Numbered from the stretch's first letter, positions 1 to 7,155 are shown. The stretch: 64,000 nucleotides of DNA from Escherichia sp. E1V33 (GCF_004211955.1 NZ_RHJI01000033.1:1-64000), one strand, 5' to 3'. Program-made: numbers and translations. The notes: generated from the letters alone by a model not told the origin.

Positions 1-839
1 ACTAAAACGGGTCTATTTACAGCTACAGCGTCTGCGGTCATATGTGCCAGGTGTAGCGGATCTACCAGTTTAATAACATCAATGTTAGTTCCTGGAATAG
101 TGAACGCTGTCACTCCTGGTAGCAGGTCACGACGCTGATACACAACGTTTCCCTCTTCCAGTGGGCTTACATACTGGAATGCGTTTGCCATACCCGCAGA
201 GAATCGAATTGCAGAGAAGGCTTCCGGCTTACAGAAAACAACAATACGCTCTACAGCAGCCGCCTGGCTTTGTGCTTTTTCGATAATGTCAGTAGCAATC
301 TGATCAAATTCTTTAAAAATCTTCGTGGTGTCAGTGCTGGAAGCGTTCACAGTGGCTTTCATAGCTGATACGTTAAACAGCTTGCCCCACTCGATAAGAA
401 CATCATCAGTTTTCGGGGTATAAGTGCGACCACTAAACAGGGAAGCAGCCAACACGCTCTCTTTAGTACGCTGGAATGCAACATTGTGTTTAGCGATATA
501 TTCCGCATAGATATCAGTGAGTGTTTCCTGAAAATCAGTGCCAGGCTTACGTTTGCCTTGCACGTCTGCCGGGACAATCAGGCCTTCCCTTAAAAAGTAC
601 GGGATTTCAATCAGCCATTCTTTACCTTGTTCTCGCTTAGTAACATTGTGTTCAGAACTAAAACGGCTTGTCTCTTTGTTAAAGAGAGATTCGTTGCTTT
701 CGACAAGCTGGGAAACAGCTACTTTATGAGAACTAACGCCCACCGGATCAGTGAAGTCGAGAGTAGAAAGCAGATAGTTTCTAGTGCTATGCGCAGAGAA
801 CAAAGGAGCTAAATCAACGTAATCATTACCTAGAATCAT
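1..839 (-). CDS. phage major capsid protein, lambda gpE-like (3' end outside window)
   Basis: This frame is open from an ATG at 839 to the window edge (279 codons, no stop), preceded by AAAAGGA as ribosome site. The protein begins MILGNDYVDLAPLFSAHSTR and runs through a charged N-terminal arm, then LREGLIVPADVQGKRKPG, a long helix with VAFQRTKESVLAASLFSGRTY, and a later stretch with RIVVFCKPEAFSAIRFS and VVYQRRDLLPGVTAFTIPGT. That order (arm, spine helix with LAxxLFxG, then the VVF domain and a late strand-rich domain) is the layout of the capsid E family of lambda-like phages. It lies just downstream of a decoration-protein gene, as D precedes E in lambda. The C terminus is missing because the window begins here. 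The family call rests on pattern recognition and was not checked by alignment. Confidence 0.75.
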   Translation of the reverse strand, partial: MILGNDYVDLAPLFSAHSTRNYLLSTLDFTDPVGVSSHKVAVSQLVESNESLFNKETSRFSSEHNVTKREQGKEWLIEIPYFLREGLIVPADVQGKRKPGTDFQETLTDIYAEYIAKHNVAFQRTKESVLAASLFSGRTYTPKTDDVLIEWGKLFNVSAMKATVNASSTDTTKIFKEFDQIATDIIEKAQSQAAAVERIVVFCKPEAFSAIRFSAGMANAFQYVSPLEEGNVVYQRRDLLPGVTAFTIPGTNIDVIKLVDPLHLAHMTADAVAVNRPVL

Positions 840-857
840 TTATTATTATTCCTTTTA

Positions 858-1220
858 TTAAGAAGTGAAAACAGAATGGAACCCTTCAAGCTGGAAGCCT
901 TTTTTAATTAATGCTGTTTTTGCTGCTTCACTTACAGCATTCAGCGCATCAGCTTTGATGCATACAAGCCCAGCATTGCTACGTAGCACATCTACAGGCT
1001 TGTTTTCTCCAGCCGTTACAAATTCACTCATAACAACATAGATATCATCTCCTGATTCATATTTAGCGCCAGTGCTGGTGATCAAGTCTCCGCATTCAAC
1101 ATCAGCAGGAAGAGAAGCAAAAACCTTGTTTTCTACAGAGGCAAACGGATCAGTACAATAACTTACAATATCTGTGAAAGTCTTTCGAACTGGAAACAGA
1201 GTGTCTAAATCAATAATCAT
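858..1220 (-). CDS. phage head decoration protein, lambda gpD-like
   Basis: A 120-residue protein encoded directly before the capsid gene. It shows a first part with ECGDLITSTGAKYESGDD and a last part VCIKADALNAVSEAAKTALI, the two landmarks of gpD-type trimeric capsid-stabilising proteins (a GDLxxxxG strand pair, then alternating helix plus terminal KAxxLE segment). Length is close to the usual 110-120 residues. Its ATG overlaps the stop of the preceding 70-codon gene (ATGA), which argues for translational coupling. Decoration proteins bind the outside of an expanded capsid and stabilise it against DNA pressure. No portal, protease or terminase gene lies upstream in the visible part, unlike a normal lambda-like head operon. 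Confidence 0.65.
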   Translation of the reverse strand: MIIDLDTLFPVRKTFTDIVSYCTDPFASVENKVFASLPADVECGDLITSTGAKYESGDDIYVVMSEFVTAGENKPVDVLRSNAGLVCIKADALNAVSEAAKTALIKKGFQLEGFHSVFTS

Positions 1221-1429
1221 TTAGTAATCTCCTTAGCTTTTAATTTGATTAATTCATTAAGGGAAGGTGTAGACGGAGAAGAAGGAGAAAAATATTTTTC
1301 AACACATCGTTCTACGTCCTCGACAGAACACCCAGCGTATTTAGCTACCATTTCGGTAATTTGTGGATTAATTCGCAGCATTTCATCTTTATACTTGATG
1401 ATTTGCTCTTTATCATTTAAGAACAACAT
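1217..1429 (-). CDS. small protein of unknown function ahead of capsid genes
   Basis: A 70-residue protein that starts MLFLNDKEQIIKYKDEMLRI and ends LIKLKAKEITK. It is mostly helical in appearance, with a serine/proline linker (SPSSPSTPS) near residue 50. Its stop overlaps the start of the decoration gene by 4 bases, so it is almost certainly translated as part of the capsid operon. I do not recognise a family. A head-assembly helper is possible from position only. Confidence 0.5.
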   Translation of the reverse strand: MLFLNDKEQIIKYKDEMLRINPQITEMVAKYAGCSVEDVERCVEKYFSPSSPSTPSLNELIKLKAKEITK

Positions 1430-1497
1430 TTATATAAACCTTGTTACCTTGTTTAAAGTAAGAAATACAACTTTTAAGTTGCATAACGGGCAAAATA

Positions 1498-1523
1498 AAA
1501 GGCAGCATTTAAAGCCGCCTTTG
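1498..1523 (-). terminator. hairpin terminator between early-type and capsid genes
   Basis: On the minus strand the sequence AAAGGCGGC-loop-GCTGCCTTTTATTTT forms a stem of about nine pairs with one mismatch, followed by a T-rich run. It lies between the 112-residue gene ending at 1763 and the capsid operon starting at 1429, and would separate the two transcripts unless antitermination acts. Confidence 0.55.
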
Positions 1524-1535
1524 TAATTACCCTAT

Positions 1536-1565
1536 GTTATGCACACTCCAAGATGTATGCATAAC
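1536..1565. repeat. perfect 8-bp inverted repeat GTTATGCA / TGCATAAC
   Basis: Arms at 1536-1543 and 1558-1565 with a 14-base spacer, beside the terminator and upstream of the capsid operon. Could be an operator for a dimeric regulator. Nothing in the sequence names the regulator. Confidence 0.35.
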
Positions 1566-1585
1566 AAAGGAAAAAAGAGGTAATA

Positions 1586-1663
1586 ATGACACAGTATTTA
1601 CTTAAGGAGGAGAAGCGGGGAGCGGAGATTTTACTCCCCTTTAACGACAAGAAGAATTTTTAA
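1586..1663 (+). CDS. possible 25-residue ORF in a 333-bp gap
   Basis: The gap 1430-1762 holds the terminator, an inverted repeat and this plus-strand ORF: ATG preceded by AAGAGGTAATA, encoding MTQYLLKEEKRGAEILLPF plus NDKKNF. It is the only gene-like item on the plus strand in the first 6 kb, and part of it overlaps a GGGGAG/CTCCCC dyad, so it may be chance. No family recognised. Confidence 0.2.
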   Translation: MTQYLLKEEKRGAEILLPFNDKKNF

Positions 1664-1762
1664 TATCGAACCAATAAAGGAAAAATAATCACCCCTATAT
1701 AATTATATTAACATACAATATATGAAATGTCAAGATATTTTACAACTTTTTTGTTGCTTTTT

Positions 1763-2101
1763 TTATTCTTCTGTGATAGTAGCGCCTAAGCGTTGAGCTA
1801 GTTCGACAAGGCCATCTCCCACATAGCGAACATCAGATTCAATATCTTCTATCCAGTTTGATAGCTCAAATATCTGATCCGCTGTTAGATATGCGTTTTC
1901 GCGCTTACAGAGCATCTCTACACGCTTAGAGAGGTGCTCAAAGGCATTCACAGCTAAATCCCAGTGTTTAAACGCCTCATTTAGTGCCGCTGGCGTGTTT
2001 TCTTTGTATGCTTCAAGTTCAGCGCGGTTTAAAGGCAGGAGATAATCATCCTCATAATAATTAATTAGTGAGTAAATTGTGTCATACGTGTTTTTGTTCA
2101 T
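1763..2101 (-). CDS. hypothetical acidic protein (112 aa)
   Basis: The start at 2101 is chosen because GGAG sits nine bases upstream and the protein then begins MNKNTYDTIYSLINYYEDDY. A longer start at 2128 would lie inside the preceding gene. The product is acidic and helical (NEAFKHWDLAVNAFEHLSKR, then LTADQIFELSNWIEDIESDV). The stop of the upstream gene lies one base before this ATG (TAATATG), so the two are coupled. No family recognised; a small cytoplasmic phage or plasmid accessory protein is the most that can be said. Confidence 0.5.
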   Translation of the reverse strand: MNKNTYDTIYSLINYYEDDYLLPLNRAELEAYKENTPAALNEAFKHWDLAVNAFEHLSKRVEMLCKRENAYLTADQIFELSNWIEDIESDVRYVGDGLVELAQRLGATITEE

Positions 2102-2102
2102 A

Positions 2103-2513
2103 TTAAAAGTCTCCATAGTGATCAGCATTATCTAAAATCTGGAATTCTGGAACTAAGTTATTTAGGCCATTGGTGGCGAGATAACCAACATAATGGTTAT
2201 AGTCTTCAAATCCTAAAATCTGGTATTTGCGCAAATCAGAGCTATCAACGATATACTCTTTTCTTTTTCTAGGTTTCCAGAATACGCCAGGTGTTGAAGA
2301 TAAGATTTCTTGTAAGGCGTTAAATTCATCTCCACAAGGCACAGAGGGAGAATGTTCTATGATCTCTGTTTTCCATTCGCCAGGGGCGCTATTATGCTTG
2401 GTGAGCGTAACTAGCTCTTTAAAGTCTTTGCGTCTTAGAATAGATTTAGGTTTACTTAGAAGAGAAGCTGAATCACCGATTTTCTTAACAACGTTGTTTT
2501 TTCTTTTTGCCAT
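2103..2513 (-). CDS. hypothetical protein (136 aa)
   Basis: Begins MAKRKNNVVKKIGDSASLL with a strongly basic N terminus, followed by a mixed domain with CGDEFNALQEILSSTPGVFW and a C-terminal part with DYNHYVGYLATNGLNNLVPE. Ribosome site AAAGGAAAAATAA precedes the ATG. It is followed without gap by the 112-residue gene. No family recognised; the basic N terminus would allow nucleic-acid contact. Confidence 0.5.
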   Translation of the reverse strand: MAKRKNNVVKKIGDSASLLSKPKSILRRKDFKELVTLTKHNSAPGEWKTEIIEHSPSVPCGDEFNALQEILSSTPGVFWKPRKRKEYIVDSSDLRKYQILGFEDYNHYVGYLATNGLNNLVPEFQILDNADHYGDF

Positions 2514-2601
2514 TTATTTTTCCTTTTCTTTTAAAGGAAAACACCCCGAAATATGTTTCTAACGTGAGAAAGAACAATAACCAATACATAGCTACTATCA
2601 T
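2485..2601 (-). CDS. possible small membrane protein (38 aa)
   Basis: ATG at 2601 preceded by AAAAGGAAAACATTATT. The peptide MIVAMYWLLFFLTLETYFGV forms one hydrophobic helix and is followed by a very basic tail (FKRKGKINGKKKKQRC). That topology (N-out or N-in helix with cytoplasmic positive tail) is common in short membrane peptides. Its 3' end overlaps the first 29 bases of the next gene in another frame. It is too short for default gene calling; support is the ribosome site and the hydrophobic profile only. Confidence 0.35.
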   Translation of the reverse strand: MIVAMYWLLFFLTLETYFGVFSFKRKGKINGKKKKQRC

Positions 2602-2642
2602 AATAATGTTTTCCTTTTATATTTTAATTACATAGAGAGATT

Positions 2643-2921
2643 TTAGAGAGTGGAATAGATGAATTCTATTTCTTTATCTAGTCTTTTGAGATTGAATGTA
2701 GAGAAAGATAATTCTTTAATTTCTATAACACCGAAGTTTGATAGCTGTTTAAGCCAGAATTTTAAACCAGCTTCAGAGCAAGCTGCTCGATGTAACACAT
2801 CGCTATATTTTAGCGGTGTTGGCTTTCCTTTATAGAGGTAAGCAAGTGTTTCGTAGATGCGTTTTCCTGTGTCATTACACTGAATTCTGTCTACTTGATT
2901 TTTTACTAAATATTGAATCAT
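2643..2921 (-). CDS. small winged-helix-like protein (92 aa)
   Basis: Sequence pattern IYETLAYLYKGKPTPLKYSD, then EAGLKFWLKQLSNFGVIEIKEL looks like a helix-turn-helix with wing (recognition-helix-like LKFWLKQLSNFGVI). It starts 11 bases after the replication-type gene stop, so it is in the same operon. A DNA-binding accessory or copy-control factor is possible but not shown. Confidence 0.4.
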   Translation of the reverse strand: MIQYLVKNQVDRIQCNDTGKRIYETLAYLYKGKPTPLKYSDVLHRAACSEAGLKFWLKQLSNFGVIEIKELSFSTFNLKRLDKEIEFIYSTL

Positions 2922-2932
2922 AACCCTCCTTA

Positions 2933-3601
2933 TTAAAATGGAATATCAAAGTCATCATACACATTTGGGTAATTCTTAGAAAAATATGCCTCAATACCAT
3001 TTGGTAGCTTTAACCTGTGCTTATAGGCTAACGATGTTGCAAATTCTATAAATGATGCTCCTCCTGTTCTAGTATTCTTCTGCTTGATAATAAGAGAGGC
3101 AAAATTCTTTAACACATCCTCCTCATTATCATTAGCTACCTTTTCACTTGATGAAACAGGTGTTTCTTCCGTCTCCCACGGCAAAGGCGCATCCCAATCA
3201 TCAAGAACATCAAAAGAAGGCTGTTTATTATCTTCCGTAGGTGGAAGCTGATCAGGAACAGCTTTAACAGTAGCTTCTTGTTGTGTCTTGGCTTCTTGTT
3301 CATAAGGAAGGACAATATAAGCATTTGTGCTACCTGCCCTTTCCTCAATCTTCAACCAACCAAAAGAAACAAGATCTTTGATATGACGGCGTACCGTCTG
3401 ATCTGTACCTACTCCTAACCGCTCACCAATACCTTTCAAAGATGGTGTTACCTTTTGGTATGTGCCAGATAAACTTAACAAATAAGAATAAATGATCTTA
3501 TGGTGTAGTTTTACTTCTTTTGTTTTGCCGTTAATCACCAGGGAAGTGATTGCTAGTAAGTCATAATCTATTCCTAAAAAAGGTTTTGTATGTTTAATCA
3601 T
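2933..3601 (-). CDS. winged-helix replication-initiator-like protein
   Basis: Start at 3601 is set by AAGGAG six bases upstream. 222 residues. Residues about 25-100 form a winged helix-turn-helix (LHHKIIYSYLLSLSG, TPSLKGIGERLGVGTDQTVR, RHIKDLVSFGWLKIEERAGS) of the kind found at the N terminus of plasmid and phage replication proteins (helix-turn-helix 36 type). A linker rich in Q, E and P follows, then a short C-terminal domain with NTRTGGASFIEFATSLAYKH. The two-domain plan (DNA-binding head, acidic linker, small C-terminal partner domain) resembles phage O-type or plasmid Rep initiators. It is encoded next to a repeat-rich non-coding region that could be its origin. Function is inferred. Confidence 0.5.
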   Translation of the reverse strand: MIKHTKPFLGIDYDLLAITSLVINGKTKEVKLHHKIIYSYLLSLSGTYQKVTPSLKGIGERLGVGTDQTVRRHIKDLVSFGWLKIEERAGSTNAYIVLPYEQEAKTQQEATVKAVPDQLPPTEDNKQPSFDVLDDWDAPLPWETEETPVSSSEKVANDNEEDVLKNFASLIIKQKNTRTGGASFIEFATSLAYKHRLKLPNGIEAYFSKNYPNVYDDFDIPF

Positions 3602-3655
3602 TAAAAATCTCCTTGATGTAATCACGCTCTACGGCGCTACTATGGTGATAAAAAA

Positions 3656-3826
3656 TCACTTGCTTTTATTTGAGAGTGTTTCAGCCTCTCTTTTCAACAT
3701 ATCAAGAATGTAATCTGTGACAGTGATACGTCTACTTCTGGCTTCTTTAAATAACACCTGAAATACTTCATCAGGGATATGAAAGCAAGTGCGTGGTTGT
3801 CTTTTCTTTTCTGTAGTTTCGCTCAT
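3656..3826 (-). CDS. ribbon-helix-helix DNA-binding protein (56 aa)
   Basis: Start at 3826 follows GAAGGAGAAAACT. The core RTCFHIPDEVFQVLFKEAR-x-RRITVTDYILDMLKRE has the strand-helix-helix spacing of Arc/MetJ/CopG proteins: a polar strand, helix A, a turn with RRIT, and helix B. Such small dimers act as copy-number repressors, partition factors or relaxosome parts. Its place between the Rep-like gene and the repeat-rich region makes a repressor or partition role plausible. The repeats at 5305-5460 are candidate operators. Confidence 0.55.
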   Translation of the reverse strand: MSETTEKKRQPRTCFHIPDEVFQVLFKEARSRRITVTDYILDMLKREAETLSNKSK

Positions 3827-3845
3827 AGTTTTCTCCTTCTCTTCT

Positions 3846-4034
3846 TTACTCTGTTTCAGATTCTTTTTCATTTTTTCTTAGTTCATCAATAATCTTGAGT
3901 GCTTCATTGAAGCAAGCTGCTCGCTCTGGATAACCTCGACTCCTTGCCATATTACGATTCATTACTACTTGATGGCGAGATAACTCACCTTTTTTAAATG
4001 CCACTACGACGTGCTCCGGTGTAAACCATTTCAT
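3846..4034 (-). CDS. hypothetical small protein (62 aa), first gene of the minus-strand operon
   Basis: ATG with AAGGAG at good distance. Sequence MKWFTPEHVVVAFKKGELSR then HQVVMNRNMARSRGYPERAA and an acidic end. The TPEHVVVAFKKGELSRHQVV segment could be a helix-turn-helix but is too short to assign. It precedes the ribbon-helix-helix gene and overlaps the extended N-terminal reading of that gene. Confidence 0.45.
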   Translation of the reverse strand: MKWFTPEHVVVAFKKGELSRHQVVMNRNMARSRGYPERAACFNEALKIIDELRKNEKESETE

Positions 4035-5146
4035 AAAAAACTCCTTATTCAGTTAAAAGAAAAAACACCTTGCAAGCCTGACGGCTTCAAAGTGCATTGA
4101 TTTTGATTATTTAGAGAAGAATGTTTTCTGTCCCTCTAATACCTATTATTACATATAAAGAAACATTTGTCAATACCATTTTCGAAAAAAATCGATCTTT
4201 TTCAGCATGTTATAATTTTGCTTAACAATTCGTGCTCTTCTGTGTAGTGCTATTCTTCATTATCCGCTAAAACGCTCTAAAACGCGTTCTAACGAGATTT
4301 TGATAAAAGCAATACATTCTCTTATGTAATGGCTATTTAGCTCGCCAGAGGCTTATTTAAGGGGCTTATTTTGTATTTGTTAGGTATATGAAAAGGTGAT
4401 GGTAGATATAAGATAGAGAGTCACTTTATAAAACGTTCTGTAAAGCCCTGTAGTGAGATTATATATGTAGGCAATGCGTTTCCATTCCCTACCCTGCTTA
4501 ATGCTGTTAGAGAAGCATTTAGACCCCTTATTTTTAATTACCTAAAGTATCCTCTATACATCTCTGTTATGAAACACCTCTGAATCCTTCATAAAACACA
4601 TTATGACGCAAAGAACACTTTTCTAAGGTGATTCCCTTCCTGAATGCTGTTTCTTGCGTCAGAGAGCTACACAGAGCTTATAAAGATATTATTAATAATA
4701 AAGTAGATAAAGTAAGTAAGATAACTAAGATAGATAAGATTAATAAGATCAGAATTCTCTTTCGGTGTCGCCTCTGGCTTTTCCACCGAAAACAATTACA
4801 CGACTACAGAGAATAACGAGAGTTATTAAATGTAGGAGGGTAATTAAGAGTTAACACATAAGCAATCAGTATGATTGGTTAGGTGATTACTCTTCTGCGC
4901 ACAGCGCAATAGTATTTCTTCGTGGGCGTTACCGCCAACGATAGTTACACGAAGAAAGTAACGCTTTGCTTTCGGTGTGAGCGGAACGGGCCAGCCACGA
5001 AGCCCGAAAGGTAGCGGAGTAAGGCTGCTTGCCAGAGAGTGAAGCTAACGCCGGAAGGCAAAAAATCATATATATATAGATATAAAGAATATTATTTAAT
5101 TATTATTTAATTATTCTTATTAACTTATTCTTATCGGGTATCAGTT

Positions 5147-5273
5147 TTGATAGGGGTAGGGGTATCAGACTTGATAGGGGTAGTCATATCAAAGTTAATA
5201 GGGGTATCAATATTGATAGGGGTATCATCGGTTTATTATTCTTTATAAACCCCTGTTAGACTTGATAGGGGTA
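5147..5273 (+). repeat. iteron-like repeats, family A: TTGATAGGGGTA
   Basis: Five direct copies of TTGATAGGGGTA (one with A for G at position 3) at 5147, 5171, 5195, 5213 and 5262. Spacings are 24, 24, 18 and 49 bases. Most are preceded by TATCA, giving the palindrome TATCAATATTGATA in copy four. A degenerate sixth (TGTGGGGGTA) follows at 5283. They lie beside the AT-rich 5085-5130 block. Confidence 0.6.
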
Positions 5274-5304
5274 ACAGAATTCTGTGGGGGTAGCTCACAG
5301 TGAC

Positions 5305-5460
5305 CTACCGTTACTACCAATCATCTGTCGATGTAACATATCGTTACTACCGATGTGTAATATCGTTACATTCAATAATTAGTCTATGTAACATATCGTT
5401 ACTACCAACTTTCTTACAAAGAGCATTTCAGATAGCTGAATGTAACCTCTCGTTACATCC
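5305..5460. repeat. iteron/operator-like repeats, family B: TGTAACATATCGTTACTACC
   Basis: Two identical 20-base copies at 5332-5351 and 5387-5406. Related copies are at 5305-5318 (half), 5354-5370 and 5441-5460 (TGTAACCTCTCGTTACATCC). The core GTAAC-N4-CGTTAC is a near-palindrome, as expected for a dimeric DNA-binding protein. The three full copies are 55 and 54 bases apart, so they would face one side of the helix roughly every five turns. Confidence 0.6.
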
Positions 5461-5478
5461 ATTTGTCACATAGCACTC

Positions 5479-5780
5479 TGTGTAATGCCTTTCTATGTGT
5501 AATGCCATAATCCCCTATATTCCCTGTGTAAATCATAGAATATCCCTAACTTATTCCTGTGTAATTCCATACTAAAAAATCCAATGAAAAGTAGCTTTAA
5601 AAGTGCAATGTTAGATTTCTTCACTTTTACATCACTTTCGCAAAGCCTTGTGTAGTGCGGCTTACAAAGCACCATCATAAATTGTTGGCTAAAAAGCAAT
5701 CTATTATTTATCGAACGAGTTTCTCGTTTGTGCAAATTTTAAAATTTATTTTGTTTTTACAGCCTTATTTCGTGTAATGC
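5479..5780 (+). repeat. family C short repeats: TGTGTAATGCC
   Basis: TGTGTAATGCC occurs exactly at 5479-5489 and 5496-5506. Relaxed versions (TGTGTAAAT, TGTGTAATTCC, TGTGTAGTGCGG, CGTGTAATGCG) follow at about 5523, 5557, 5649 and 5771. They appear distinct from families A and B and continue to the resolvase upstream region. Confidence 0.45.
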
Positions 5781-5928
5781 GTGGCATAGCAAGCCCTTTT
5801 CTTGTGTTGTCAAGACATTTGGCAACGTTCAAACATCTGTTTAGAAATGCCAAATTGTTGATCTAACAAATAAACCTGTATAAACAGAACACCATTTAAT
5901 CTATTCCCCTGTGTATCCATTAGGCATA

Positions 5929-6010
5929 CCAAATGAATACAGCTAAATCGTGTAATATTCCGTACCCATAAGGCTTGAAACAGACCAAATGAATACGGTA
6001 TACTCATTTG
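5929..6010. promoter_or_regulatory. candidate resolution (res) site of the resolvase
   Basis: A 25-base dyad at 5986-6010 has arms CAAATGA and TCATTTG around ATACGGTATAC. A second copy of the left half, CCAAATGAATAC, lies at 5929-5940, 57 bases earlier. Resolvases of the Tn3 type bind two or three dyads placed directly upstream of their own gene, with the crossover site a roughly 28-base dyad. The resolvase ATG is 40 bases downstream. Inference from position and symmetry. Confidence 0.45.
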
Positions 6011-6049
6011 CATTTAAGTAGTGCCAAATCGACACATTAAGAGGATTTT

Positions 6050-6589
6050 ATGAGCAATATCGGTTATAAGCGTGTGAGCACTGTAGATCAGAACACTGAT
6101 CGCCAGCTTGCAGGAGTAACTCTCGATAAAGTCTTTGAAGATAAGCTGTCTGGTAAAGACACTAACCGCCCAGGCTTACAAGCGTGTTTAGCCTATCTGA
6201 GAGAAGGCGACACCTTACACGTGCACTCTCTCGACCGTTTAGGACGTAACACCTTAGACATCCTTGCTTTAGTTGAACAACTTAATAATCGAGGTGTAAT
6301 TGTTCGATTTCACAAAGAAGGAATCATTGCTGACATTACAAGCGCGATGGGAAAGATGATGCTTACGATGTTGTCGGCAGTTGCAACGTGTGAACGTGAA
6401 CTGATGTTAGAGCGTAAACGAGAAGCGCAAGCCGTCAATCCTACAAAGCGTGGTAAAGGGAAGGCAGTAGATAGGGAAGGTATAAAGAAAGCCCTTTCCG
6501 CTGGCGTGTCAGTGCGTAAAACCGCCGAGAGCTTTAATGTTGCTCCTTCAACGGTGCAACGTATCAAGAAGGAAGAAGAGGAGGCGTAA
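6050..6589 (+). CDS. serine recombinase, resolvase/invertase family
   Basis: 179 residues, the normal size for small serine recombinases. Catalytic serine is Ser10 in GYKRVSTVDQNTDRQL. The conserved active-site arginines lie in LHVHSLDRLGRN, and the E helix in ADITSAMGKMMLTMLSAVAT. The C terminus has a helix-turn-helix (GVSVRKTAESFNVAPSTVQR). AGAGGA precedes the ATG. Such enzymes resolve plasmid or phage-plasmid dimers, resolve transposon cointegrates, or invert segments. No transposon ends or invertible segment are seen, and a dyad-rich region lies directly upstream, so multimer resolution fits best. It is the main plus-strand gene of the element. Confidence 0.85.
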   Translation: MSNIGYKRVSTVDQNTDRQLAGVTLDKVFEDKLSGKDTNRPGLQACLAYLREGDTLHVHSLDRLGRNTLDILALVEQLNNRGVIVRFHKEGIIADITSAMGKMMLTMLSAVATCERELMLERKREAQAVNPTKRGKGKAVDREGIKKALSAGVSVRKTAESFNVAPSTVQRIKKEEEEA

Positions 6590-6930
6590 TGCCTCCTTGA
6601 TATTTGAGAATTGTCGCTGCGTGGACCTGACGGCGCTGATCTTCTCGTTAAGCGATGATCACGTATGCGCCGATTTCAGAGAAAAAGACAGTAACTGAAC
6701 TCACTATGAAGGCTAAACGTATCTTTACACTTGATGAAAACGTTCAAAAAACAACCTAACCCCAAAATTCAACAAATTGCAACACATTGTTTTTAAAAGA
6801 AAATTAAATCTACATCAAATATTGGTTGACGTAGATTGAGGTGAATAGTAGACTATTAGGGTAAATTACCACCCTTGTAACATCATTTAATGCATGTTCT
6901 AATCTTCCTATCGTAAAACCGGAGGAAGTT
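6590..6930. other. intergenic region with promoter and structured leader
   Basis: No protein gene seen. It holds a sigma-70-like promoter (6826-6854) and the long leader of the small gene at 6931. The part 6600-6780 shows nothing beyond a GATCATCGCTTAACGAGAAGA-like partial dyad. Confidence 0.4.
6826..6854 (+). promoter_or_regulatory. sigma-70-like promoter for the small hydrophobic protein gene
   Basis: TTGACG, 17-base spacer, TAGACT. Transcription would start near 6861, leaving a leader of about 70 bases before the ATG at 6931. Confidence 0.5.
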
Positions 6931-6937
6931 ATGCATT
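6889..6937 (+). promoter_or_regulatory. leader hairpin covering ribosome site and start codon
   Basis: AATGCAT (6889-6895) can pair with ATGCATT (6931-6937, the start codon region), and AATCTTCC (6901-6908) with GGAAGTT (6924-6930, part of the GGAGGAAGTT ribosome site), leaving a loop around TATCGTAAAACC. The two stems are collinear, so the whole forms one long hairpin that would hide the ribosome site and the AUG. Seen directly in the sequence; the regulatory effect is inference. Confidence 0.5.
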
Positions 6938-7089
6938 TACTTTCAAAACATCTTCACACTATTCACTTTCTCGTTATTGATGTATTCGTTGTGGCTATTA
7001 GTTACCGCATTTGCATCGCTTCCAGTGAAGAGATGGACGCTGTTGCAATTATTGCTCAAGCAATGGCGATATTAACTAAACGACTTTAA
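6931..7089 (+). CDS. small hydrophobic protein (52 aa), hairpin-controlled
   Basis: ATG preceded by a strong ribosome site (GGAGGAAGTT). The protein starts MHLLSKHLHTIHFLVIDVFV, continues VAISYRICIASSEEMDAV and ends AIIAQAMAILTKRL. One hydrophobic segment (about residues 10-27) could span a membrane; a second amphipathic helix follows. It has its own promoter, a leader that folds over its start, and a large stem-loop right after the stop. Those traits resemble type I toxin genes or small regulated membrane peptides, but no antisense RNA promoter was identified. No family recognised. Confidence 0.5.
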   Translation: MHLLSKHLHTIHFLVIDVFVVAISYRICIASSEEMDAVAIIAQAMAILTKRL

Positions 7090-7102
7090 TAATTTCACTA
7101 TC

Positions 7103-7146
7103 AGGCGCATAAACACATCTTTGATCGCTGGATGTGTTATGCGCCT
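7103..7146. terminator. long stem-loop between convergent small genes
   Basis: AGGCGCAT-A-ACACATC and GATGTGT-TATGCGCCT form a stem of about 15 pairs with one bulge around a loop of about 12 bases. It lies between two convergent small genes. No long T-run follows on either strand, so it may act as an RNA-stabilising end or a weak bidirectional terminator. Confidence 0.5.
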
Positions 7147-7155
7147 ACTGGTGAT

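Larger units (their letters stand above)
4035..6049. other. 2-kb non-coding, repeat-rich region (origin/partition-like)
   Basis: No convincing protein gene on either strand. From left to right: AT-rich DNA with a plus-strand run of short GATAA/AAGAT words (4700-4750), a GC-richer block with several small dyads (4890-5070) that could be a structured RNA, and a very AT-rich stretch with a repeated ATTATTTAATT word (5085-5130). Then follow three families of short repeats (5147-5273, 5305-5460, 5479-5780) and a dyad-rich segment before the resolvase. The AT-rich stretch beside iteron-like repeats is the plan of an iteron-type replication origin. The divergent operon with a Rep-like and a ribbon-helix-helix protein starts at its left edge. 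Confidence 0.5.

Noticed and set aside
359..812. Short ORFs on both strands at the window start
   Set aside because: They are out of frame with the long minus-strand capsid gene that is open from 839 to the edge and explains the region.
4628..4816. 62-codon plus-strand ORF in the non-coding region of the element
   Set aside because: GTG start without ribosome site, low-complexity middle made of repeated GATAA words (VDKVSKITKIDKINKI), no neighbours in operon.
5493..6013. Two minus-strand ORFs (80 and 67 codons) across the repeat region
   Set aside because: They cover the TGTGTAATGCC repeats and the res-like dyads; no ribosome sites and no domain pattern.
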